9,946 bases of DNA from positions 1 to 9,946 of the forward strand of contig CANHPJ010000035.1 of NCBI GenBank assembly GCA_947462515.1, in the 5' to 3' direction. The stretch is from Bacteroidota bacterium. Lineage in GTDB: Bacteria > Bacteroidota > Bacteroidia > JACCXN01. Position 1 is the stretch's first letter. The number at the start of each line of letters is the position of its first letter. The notes under the pieces were generated by a model. It made no database searches. It was not told the origin of the DNA and saw only the letters and a list, made by a program, of their open reading frames with translations. Positions 1-6,219 of the stretch are shown here, in pieces. The translations under genes were made by a program, and so were the position numbers.

Positions 1-53
1 ATGAGAAAATCGAAAAGATATAATCTGAAAATTTGGAGAAAAAGCAGAAAAAA

Positions 54-89
54 AAGAGGCTGCTCAGTTTTGTTTTGAGACAGCCTCTT
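54..89 (-). terminator. Intrinsic terminator of the M20 dipeptidase gene
   Basis: On the minus strand a 9-bp stem (54-62 with 81-89) is extended by three more pairs past a single bulged A at 80 (63-65 with 77-79), closing an 11-base loop. The stem is followed on the minus strand by a run of T residues (complement of about 46-55). It begins only three bases after the dipeptidase stop codon, the expected place for a Rho-independent terminator. The plus strand has no T-run after the stem, so it works for minus-strand transcripts only. The remaining bases 1-53 hold no recognisable feature. Confidence 0.85.
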
Positions 90-92
90 CGA

Positions 93-1520
93 TTATTTTG
101 AAGCTATCAGGGTAGCACTATTTTTATTTTCCTGAGCATTTATTTCGGCAAAGTATTTATAAAATAAAGGAATGGTTTGTATCCCTTTAAAGTAATTAAA
201 TACACCATAATGCTCATTAGGTGAGTGTATGGCGTCAGAATCAAGACCAAAGCCCATCATAACAGAATCTAATCCAAGAACATCTTTAAATAAAGCTACA
301 ATTGGAATACTTCCTCCGCTTCTTACAGGAATAGGTTTTTTACCAAAAGTATCATTCATTGCCTTGCTAACTGCCATATAAGCAGCTGAATCGGACGGGG
401 TAACTACCGCATTGCCACCATGATGAGGCATTACCTTAACTTTTACGGATGGTGGTGCGATTTTTGTAAAATAATCAGTAAACAACTGAGTAATTTTATG
501 ATTGTTTTGGGAAGGCACTAGTCGCATAGAGATTTTAGCAAATGCCTTTGAAGGTATAACCGTTTTAGCTCCTTCACCGGTATAACCACCCCATATTCCA
601 TTTACGTCCAAGGTAGGTCGTATACTGGTGCGTTCGTTGGTAGAATAACCTGTTTCACCATGAATATCAGAAATATCGATAGACTTTTTGTATTTATCCA
701 AACTAAATGGAGCCTTAGCCATTTCCGCCCTTTCTTCTTGAGACAATTCAATTACATCATCGTAAAAACCGGGAATGGTAATGTGATTATTTTCATCCTT
801 CAACTTAGCAATCATCTCGCAAAGTATGTTTATTGGATTGGCTACTGCCCCGCCATAAAGACCAGAATGTAAATCGCGGTTAGGACCGGTCACTTCCACT
901 TCCAGGTAGCTTAATCCGCGTAAACCTACAGTAACAGAGGGCACATCGTTGGCAATTATTCCGGTATCGGAAATTAAGATAACATCAGCTTTTAACTTTT
1001 CTTTATTGGCATTTACATAAACACCCAGATTTTCAGAACCAACCTCTTCTTCCCCCTCTATCATAAACTTAACATTACAGGCAAGGGAATTGGTTTTCAT
1101 CATCAATTCAAAGGCCTTAACATGCATATACATCTGACCCTTATCATCGCATGAACCACGCGCAAAAATAGCCCCTTCAGGATGAATTTCTGTTTTTTTA
1201 ATTACCGGCTCAAATGGAGGCGAATCCCATAAATCGATTGGATCAGGAGGCTGAACATCATAATGGCCATATACCAAAACGGTTGGAAGCGATGGATCAA
1301 CCATTTTTTCGCCATAAACAATTGGATACCCTGCTGTTGAACAAACTTCAACATGATCAGCACCAGCTTCTATCAATCGTTTTTTTACTTCTTCAGCAGT
1401 TTTTAAAACATCACCTTTGTATTTAGGATCAGCACTTACAGATGGTATGCGAAGCAAATCCATTAATTCATTTAAAAATCTTTCCTTATTATCTGTGATG
1501 TAGTCGTTTATTCTATCCAT
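93..1520 (-). CDS. M20-family metallopeptidase, probable cytosolic dipeptidase
   Basis: Predicted di-zinc aminoacyl-dipeptidase of the M20 (carnosinase/CNDP-like) family, which cleaves short peptides for amino-acid recycling; the exact substrate cannot be read from sequence. There is no signal peptide, so it is probably cytoplasmic. The full set of M20 active-site residues is visible: metal ligands H86 (GHYDVQ), D125 (CDDKGQ), E159 (EGEEEVGS), D185 (SDT) and H432 (IHSPNEH), with catalytic D88 and E158. The dimerisation (lid) domain lies roughly between residues 200 and 320 and carries the DLHSG motif with H218, which in this family reaches across the dimer to the active site. At 475 residues it has normal length. 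The ATG at 1520 gives the usual M20 N-terminus (helix, then LLRIPSVSA). No Shine-Dalgarno sequence precedes it. It appears monocistronic, with a promoter-like element 23 bases upstream and a terminator directly after the stop. The family is certain; the dipeptidase activity is inferred from similarity. Confidence 0.95.
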   Translation of the reverse strand: MDRINDYITDNKERFLNELMDLLRIPSVSADPKYKGDVLKTAEEVKKRLIEAGADHVEVCSTAGYPIVYGEKMVDPSLPTVLVYGHYDVQPPDPIDLWDSPPFEPVIKKTEIHPEGAIFARGSCDDKGQMYMHVKAFELMMKTNSLACNVKFMIEGEEEVGSENLGVYVNANKEKLKADVILISDTGIIANDVPSVTVGLRGLSYLEVEVTGPNRDLHSGLYGGAVANPINILCEMIAKLKDENNHITIPGFYDDVIELSQEERAEMAKAPFSLDKYKKSIDISDIHGETGYSTNERTSIRPTLDVNGIWGGYTGEGAKTVIPSKAFAKISMRLVPSQNNHKITQLFTDYFTKIAPPSVKVKVMPHHGGNAVVTPSDSAAYMAVSKAMNDTFGKKPIPVRSGGSIPIVALFKDVLGLDSVMMGFGLDSDAIHSPNEHYGVFNYFKGIQTIPLFYKYFAEINAQENKNSATLIASK

Positions 1521-1543
1521 GCTATGGTTTTTAAGTGTTTGTA

Positions 1544-1551
1544 CAAAGTTA
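1544..1551 (-). promoter_or_regulatory. Candidate promoter -7 element for the dipeptidase gene
   Basis: Read on the minus strand, 1544-1551 is TAACTTTG, an exact match to the Bacteroidota -7 consensus TAnnTTTG, 23 bases upstream of the dipeptidase ATG. The -33 element is poor: a T-run preceded by G lies about 19-24 bases further upstream instead of a clear TTTG. It sits between the gyrB terminator and the dipeptidase gene, where an independent promoter is expected. Confidence 0.5.
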
Positions 1552-1632
1552 TTAAATTGAGGCTAAAATAAAAAACGGGTTAATGGATCTTATGGATTAA
1601 CGAGTTTATAAGTAATCTTGAATCAAAAGAAA

Positions 1633-1660
1633 ATCCCGTTTGAATTTCTTCAAACGGGAT
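1633..1660 (-). terminator. Intrinsic terminator of gyrB
   Basis: A perfect 12-bp inverted repeat (1633-1644 with 1649-1660) encloses a 4-base loop that reads GAAA on the minus strand, a stable GNRA-type tetraloop. The stem is followed on the minus strand by TTTCTTTTGATT. It lies 23 bases after the gyrB stop codon and is well placed to end gyrB transcription before the separate dipeptidase promoter. Confidence 0.9.
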
Positions 1661-1683
1661 GCATTCTTTTCTATTTAAAGCTA

Positions 1684-3645
1684 TTATGCGTCAATTTTAG
1701 CGTATTTGGCATTTTTCTCGATGAAATCTCTTCTTGGCGGAACATCGTCCCCCATAAGCATAGAGAAAATTCTATCGGCCTCGGCAGCACTGTCGATGGT
1801 TACCTGTCTTAATGTTCTGGTTTCCGGATTCATGGTTGTTGACCACAATTGCTCCGCGTTCATCTCTCCAAGACCTTTATATCGTTGAATTCCTATGCCA
1901 GAATCTTTTCCGCCACCTATGTCAAGTATTGCTTTTAGACGCTCTTCTTCATTCCAGCAATATCTTTGTTCTTTTCCTTTTTTAACCAAATAAAGTGGAG
2001 GTGTTGCGATATAAACATAACCACTTTCTATAAGTTCTTTCATATGTCGGAAATAGAAAGTAAGGATAAGCGTAGTGATGTGGCTACCATCCACATCGGC
2101 ATCACACATGATGATGATCTTATGATACCTGAGCTTGTTTATGTTTAATGCTTTGCTGTCTTCTTCAGTTCCAATAGTTACACCAAGAGCAGTATAAATG
2201 TTTTTTATCTCTTCATTGTCAAAAATACGATGCTGCATGGCTTTTTCAACGTTCAATATTTTACCACGAAGAGGCAAAATAGCTTGAAACTTTCTATCTC
2301 TACCTTGTTTGGCAGTGCCACCAGCGGAGTCACCCTCTACCAGATATACCTCACAAAGAGCCGGGTCGCGTTCAGAACAATCAGAAAGTTTACCGGGAAG
2401 TCCAGAGCCGCTCATTACGCTTTTTCTCTGCACCATCTCTCTTGCCTTGCGGGCAGCATGACGAGCGGTAGCAGCTAATATAACCTTGTCGACAATAGTT
2501 TTTGCCTCTCTAGGATGTTCTTCCAAGTAGTTGATTAGCATTTCACCAACAGCCTGATCAACAGCACCCATAACTTCATTATTACCTAACTTAGTTTTGG
2601 TTTGTCCTTCAAACTGAGGTTCTGCAACCTTAACAGAGATAACAGCCGTTAAACCTTCACGGAAATCATCGCCATTAATATCAAACTTCAACTTGGATAA
2701 GAAACCTTGTTTTTCAGCATAGGTTTTTAAAGTTCTAGTTAAAGCCCTTCTAAAACCGGCAAGATGAGTTCCACCCTCGTGGGTATTGATATTATTTACG
2801 TATGAATGAATATTTTCGGTATAGGAAGTATTGTATTGCATGGAAACCTCAACAGGGATACCGGCTTTTTCACCATCCATATAAATGGGAGCGTCAATTA
2901 AAGTTTCGCGGGTACCATCAAGATATTTTATAAACTCCTTTAAACCTTCGTCTGAATAAAATTTTTCAGTAATTAGATTACCATCGTCATCCAAATTTCT
3001 TCTATCAGAAATACTTAGATTAATTCCTTTATTCAAATATGAAAGTTCACGTAAACGAGAAGCAAGCGTATCGTATTGATAATCTGTTGTAGTAAAAATA
3101 GAATCATCCGGCTTAAAGGTAACTGTTGTACCTCTTCTATCAGTAGTACCAACTTGCTTAACTGGATACAAAGGTTTACCTATTTGATACTCTTGTTGGT
3201 AAAGTTTACCATCGCGATGAACCTCTACTTTTAAATCGGTAGACAGGGCATTAACGCAGGAAACACCCACACCATGAAGACCCCCGGAAACTTTATAAGA
3301 ATCCTTGTCGAACTTACCACCGGCATGAAGTACCGTCATAACGACTTCCAAAGCGGATCTTTTCTCTTTGGCATGCATATCAACAGGAATACCACGCCCG
3401 TCGTCAACAACGGTTATGGAATTATCTTCATTTATAAATACATTAATATTTTTGCAATGACCGGCCATTGCCTCATCAATGGAGTTGTCAACAACTTCGT
3501 AAACCAAATGATGTAAACCCTTAACCCCAATATCTCCGATATACATCGCAGGTCTTTTTCTAACGGCTTCCAAACCTTCAAGCACCTGAATACTATCAGC
3601 AGAATAACTCTGATCTTTAATGTTTTCGTTATCTATATCACTCAT
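1684..3645 (-). CDS. gyrB: DNA gyrase subunit B (short Bacteroidota form)
   Basis: ATPase subunit of DNA gyrase, which with GyrA introduces negative supercoils. In order: a GHKL ATPase domain (about 20-230) with catalytic E50 and ATP/Mg ligand N54 in EVVDNSIDEA, DDGRGIP at 81-87 and the ATP lid GGLHGVGVS at 121-129; a transducer domain (about 240-400) with K339 and the QTK loop at 348-350; the TOPRIM domain with EGDSAGG at 437-443, PLRGKILNVEKA at 458-469 and DADVDG at 515-520; and the C-terminal QRYKGLGEMN at 587-596. At 653 residues it lacks the roughly 165-residue insertion of E. coli GyrB (804 residues), as expected for this phylum. Positions equal to E. coli D426 and K447 (here D439 and K462) are wild type, as is the R136 equivalent (R144), so no classic quinolone or aminocoumarin resistance change is present at these sites. 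GyrB rather than ParE is preferred from overall motif match; gyrA is not in the window. It has its own promoter-like element and terminator and no Shine-Dalgarno sequence. Confidence 0.97.
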   Translation of the reverse strand: MSDIDNENIKDQSYSADSIQVLEGLEAVRKRPAMYIGDIGVKGLHHLVYEVVDNSIDEAMAGHCKNINVFINEDNSITVVDDGRGIPVDMHAKEKRSALEVVMTVLHAGGKFDKDSYKVSGGLHGVGVSCVNALSTDLKVEVHRDGKLYQQEYQIGKPLYPVKQVGTTDRRGTTVTFKPDDSIFTTTDYQYDTLASRLRELSYLNKGINLSISDRRNLDDDGNLITEKFYSDEGLKEFIKYLDGTRETLIDAPIYMDGEKAGIPVEVSMQYNTSYTENIHSYVNNINTHEGGTHLAGFRRALTRTLKTYAEKQGFLSKLKFDINGDDFREGLTAVISVKVAEPQFEGQTKTKLGNNEVMGAVDQAVGEMLINYLEEHPREAKTIVDKVILAATARHAARKAREMVQRKSVMSGSGLPGKLSDCSERDPALCEVYLVEGDSAGGTAKQGRDRKFQAILPLRGKILNVEKAMQHRIFDNEEIKNIYTALGVTIGTEEDSKALNINKLRYHKIIIMCDADVDGSHITTLILTFYFRHMKELIESGYVYIATPPLYLVKKGKEQRYCWNEEERLKAILDIGGGKDSGIGIQRYKGLGEMNAEQLWSTTMNPETRTLRQVTIDSAAEADRIFSMLMGDDVPPRRDFIEKNAKYAKIDA

Positions 3646-3677
3646 TTTTAACTCGTTTATTTATTATAAATACTAAA

Positions 3678-3685
3678 CAAATATA
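3678..3685 (-). promoter_or_regulatory. Candidate promoter -7 element for gyrB
   Basis: The minus strand reads TATATTTG here, an exact TAnnTTTG match, 32 bases upstream of the gyrB ATG. A six-base T-run lies 17-22 bases further upstream at the position of the -33 element, inside one copy of a 10-bp direct repeat (see 3699-3729). A sigma70-like TATAAT also occurs at 3663-3668 but is not the consensus used by this phylum's housekeeping sigma factor. Confidence 0.6.
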
Positions 3686-3698
3686 ACCAAATATGGTT

Positions 3699-3729
3699 CT
3701 TAAAAAAGCATCGAAAGAGCTTAAAAAAG
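3699..3729. repeat. Pair of 10-bp direct repeats upstream of gyrB
   Basis: The sequence CTTAAAAAAG occurs twice on the plus strand, at 3699-3708 and 3720-3729, so the starts are 21 bases apart, about two helical turns. The copies flank and overlap the expected -33 region of the gyrB promoter. This could be a regulator site, a curved A-tract region, or chance in AT-rich DNA. Confidence 0.35.
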
Positions 3730-3790
3730 AGGTTTTATCAACATATAATTAACACAAAAGACAAGTAGAGAAAACACTTGATATGAGAGC

Positions 3791-4477
3791 TTATTTAAGC
3801 CTGTTTAAGATGTCTTCCATCAAATCCAACTGCATCTGTTGAATTTCCAGAAGCCTTTGATTTTGCTGAATAAGCAAGTGATCAATTTTTTCATGTAGTA
3901 ACCTGATTTCCAATTCAGCCTTGAGGTTTATTTTATAATCATGCTCGGATCTGCTCCTATCCTTAGTCTCCTTTCGGTTTTGACTCATCATGATTATAGG
4001 CGCCTGAATAGCTGCCAAGGTAGATAAAATAAGATTAAGAAGAATGAAAGGATAAGGATCAAAGATCTTAGTTAACAATCCAAAAATATTAACGCCAATC
4101 CACAGAATCAAAAAAGAGAAGAAGAAGATTATAAAAGTCCAGCTGCCACCAAATTCCGCAATTTTATCTGCCGCGCGTTCACCAAAAGTCGCATATTGGG
4201 CAAAATCAGGTTCAATATTGGATGTTAAAACCTCATTTTCCTGAATACTTTTAATAACTTCCTTTTCAATTACTGACAATTCTCCCAACTCCTCATTAAG
4301 CAGAATTTCAAGATATTTTTTTCGATATTTTTTTAATTCGGGGTAGCAAATATTACTTTCCTGATCGAATTGTGGATACTCAGATTTTATTAAGTCGAAA
4401 AGTTTAGGACGAAGATACTTACCTTTAAGAAGGTCTTTTTCTGAATACTCAACACCGGTAATATCGCATTTTGGCAT
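3791..4477 (-). CDS. DUF1003 family inner-membrane protein
   Basis: A 228-residue protein whose centre matches the DUF1003 family: FGERAADKIAEFGGSW (98-113), two hydrophobic membrane segments at about 112-135 and 143-165, then IQAPIIMMSQNRKETKDR (157-174) and a charged helix. The family is widespread in bacteria and its molecular function is not established. The N-terminal ~90 residues are soluble, with CDITG at 4-8 and one further cysteine at 44, too few for an obvious zinc site. The last ~40 residues are rich in Gln, Leu and Glu and look like a coiled coil, so oligomerisation is likely. Both ends probably face the cytoplasm, inferred from an even number of membrane segments and no signal peptide. 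It follows the barrel gene by 21 bases on the same strand and probably shares its transcript. The start has no Shine-Dalgarno sequence. It may be a genuine partner of the envelope pair upstream or merely cotranscribed. Confidence 0.9.
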   Translation of the reverse strand: MPKCDITGVEYSEKDLLKGKYLRPKLFDLIKSEYPQFDQESNICYPELKKYRKKYLEILLNEELGELSVIEKEVIKSIQENEVLTSNIEPDFAQYATFGERAADKIAEFGGSWTFIIFFFSFLILWIGVNIFGLLTKIFDPYPFILLNLILSTLAAIQAPIIMMSQNRKETKDRSRSEHDYKINLKAELEIRLLHEKIDHLLIQQNQRLLEIQQMQLDLMEDILNRLK

Positions 4478-4498
4478 CCAGTTAAGTTTTGGAAAGCT

Positions 4499-6193
4499 TT
4501 AAAAAGAATAGGTGAAGCCACCAATTAAATTAAATCGCTGCAGCGGATAATTATTCCACTGGGCATATTTAACTGCACCTAAATTGTTAAAATTAACAAA
4601 CACAGAAAGTCTTTTGGTATATCTATACTCACCTCCAATATTTAAATCAACATATTGCTTTAATGTAACCGGAAATGGACTTCTAACAATCGGATCAGAA
4701 CCCTCGTAATAATTTAAACCTTTTCGTGCATTTTGATAGAAGAAATCGGCCTTAACGATGATTTTGTCCCTTAAATTATATTGCCCGGTAAAAGAAAGCT
4801 CAAGTGTTGGTTTATGCCATGGGTACAATAAATTTGTAAGCACATATTTATAATAATCTGCCTTGGCCAAAAGTCTTAACTTTTCATTTTTCTGATAGCT
4901 TAACTCTCCATGCCAGTTTGTTAATTTAACATCGTCGTATACCAACAGGAATTTGTTTTGCAATACCGAAGTATTTTGATTCACAAAAAAAGCCATATTA
5001 CTAATGTTATGATATGAAACACTAGTATTGAAAGAAACAGCAGAACTAAGGCTTCCACGAATACCTCCATAATATTTGCATTTTAAAAAATCATTAGAAT
5101 GCGTATTCTCTAAGTAAGAAAAAGAATTCAAGAACGGATTCTTTTCAACCATCTTTTTATAACTATTACGTTCAACGTTTCCATCTATTCCAACATAGGG
5201 AATTATAATATTATCAATAACATTATAGTTAAAATCAACACTTGGATAAAAATGCACCAAGGTACCTGCTGTATTTGTTTCAGTATACAAAAGCAAACCT
5301 GCTTTTACCTGCCAGTTTTTACCGGCAGATTTAACATTTGGGTTTAACTTTATAATATTATTGAAATTAGTATCAAGCGAGGTAGTATTATAATAATAGT
5401 CATTAGAAAAATTCACGCCAAAAATTTCCTTACCATAAACCTTACTGATGTTTGCTTCGGCATTGACATTATTTTCTCTGGCATCAAATAAATCCCTTAG
5501 GTTATAATATTTCAAAGCCACAGCATAATTAATTTCTGAAGTATCTAGATTATTAGATGAAAATGAAGCATTTCCAGAAAAAGCATTGAACCGCTGACGG
5601 GTTAAATCTTTAGGCAAATCAATCAACTTAGAATTATAACCATAATAATTGACCACATTTCTATCATATTCAAAACCACCATCTATGGTGTAATTATCTA
5701 TAAAATATTTACCCGAAACATTTAAATTATTTTTACTGTAGGCACTATTGCTCATGGTGTCATTTAAACTCCCCGAAGAGGATAAGTGCTTATAATTAGC
5801 ACTGTATAGATATTCCTTCGACCTTAAACTATTGAATGACAAATCAAGCAAGGGAGTATTGTAATTACCAAGACCACCTTTTACATGTGTTCTATAGAGT
5901 TTTACCAAAGGCTCTCCTTTCATTTTTGCAGGAGCAATAGGCTCGATCTGAAAACTGGAGTTCACCTTCTTCTCAATAAAAGAATATTTATTAATAGGTA
6001 TTTTTTTTGTGGAATCTATGATATTGGGAGATGAAGAGATTTTAACCGCCTCCTTTATAACAGGGTTAAAAGATCCTTCAACGGTTTCTTCAACGTTTAA
6101 ATCTTGATTATTTACCTGAGCTTTGCCCGAAAGATTCAAAAGTAGCATCAAGACAAAAATCAAAATATTGATCAAAAGCTGTTTAACTTTCAT
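4499..6193 (-). CDS. Plug-less TonB-receptor-like outer-membrane beta-barrel protein
   Basis: A 564-residue outer-membrane protein of unknown cargo. Residues 1-26 form a signal peptide (MKVKQLL, hydrophobic core, cleavage near SGKAQ). A mostly unstructured periplasmic stretch of about 75 residues follows, containing FNPVIKEAVKI (42-52) and PNIIDSTKK (56-64). From about residue 98 (LYRTHVKGGLGNYNTPLLDL) to the end the sequence alternates polar and aromatic/hydrophobic residues in repeated strands rich in Tyr, Asn and Ser, ending in GGFTYSF with the terminal Phe typical of barrels handled by the BAM machinery. The C-terminal part (VDLNIGGEYRYTKRLSVFVNFNNL) resembles the last strands of TonB-dependent receptors, but no plug domain or TonB box is visible and the length is well short of a full receptor. 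From memory, similar proteins in this phylum are annotated as TonB-dependent receptors without characterisation. It lies 26 bases after the TPR gene and has a perfect Shine-Dalgarno sequence. Outer-membrane location is well supported; function is not known. Confidence 0.85.
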   Translation of the reverse strand: MKVKQLLINILIFVLMLLLNLSGKAQVNNQDLNVEETVEGSFNPVIKEAVKISSSPNIIDSTKKIPINKYSFIEKKVNSSFQIEPIAPAKMKGEPLVKLYRTHVKGGLGNYNTPLLDLSFNSLRSKEYLYSANYKHLSSSGSLNDTMSNSAYSKNNLNVSGKYFIDNYTIDGGFEYDRNVVNYYGYNSKLIDLPKDLTRQRFNAFSGNASFSSNNLDTSEINYAVALKYYNLRDLFDARENNVNAEANISKVYGKEIFGVNFSNDYYYNTTSLDTNFNNIIKLNPNVKSAGKNWQVKAGLLLYTETNTAGTLVHFYPSVDFNYNVIDNIIIPYVGIDGNVERNSYKKMVEKNPFLNSFSYLENTHSNDFLKCKYYGGIRGSLSSAVSFNTSVSYHNISNMAFFVNQNTSVLQNKFLLVYDDVKLTNWHGELSYQKNEKLRLLAKADYYKYVLTNLLYPWHKPTLELSFTGQYNLRDKIIVKADFFYQNARKGLNYYEGSDPIVRSPFPVTLKQYVDLNIGGEYRYTKRLSVFVNFNNLGAVKYAQWNNYPLQRFNLIGGFTYSF

Positions 6194-6198
6194 AGAAT

Positions 6199-6205
6199 CC
6201 TCCTT
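6199..6205 (-). promoter_or_regulatory. Strong Shine-Dalgarno sequence of the barrel gene
   Basis: The minus strand reads AAGGAGG here, ending 5 bases before the barrel ATG at 6193. This fully complements the anti-Shine-Dalgarno sequence CCUCCUU. It fixes the barrel start. None of the other four visible starts in the window (TPR, DUF1003, gyrB, dipeptidase) has such a site, consistent with the general rarity of Shine-Dalgarno use in Bacteroidota. Confidence 0.85.
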
Positions 6206-6219
6206 TTATTATTAACTAT

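Noticed and set aside
1576..1604. Imperfect inverted repeat between the gyrB terminator and the dipeptidase promoter (GTTAAT 1579-1584 with ATTAAC 1596-1601).
   Set aside because: Only six pairs before a two-base internal mismatch, with an 11-base loop and no T-run; expected by chance in AT-rich DNA.
660..2478. Plus-strand open frames of 60-82 codons opposite the dipeptidase and gyrB genes.
   Set aside because: They overlap well-supported conserved genes on the other strand, resemble no known protein and have no promoter or ribosome-binding context.
3663..3668. TATAAT sequence as the gyrB -10 element.
   Set aside because: The Bacteroidota housekeeping sigma factor prefers TAnnTTTG, and an exact match lies nearby at 3678-3685.
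3762..3780. Possible weak terminator after the DUF1003 gene.
   Set aside because: Only a 5-bp stem with a 9-base loop and an interrupted T-run; much weaker than the other terminators here.
4499..6193. Classical TonB-dependent transporter or SusC-type receptor.
   Set aside because: No plug domain, TonB box or SusD-like neighbour is visible, and 564 residues is well below the usual length.
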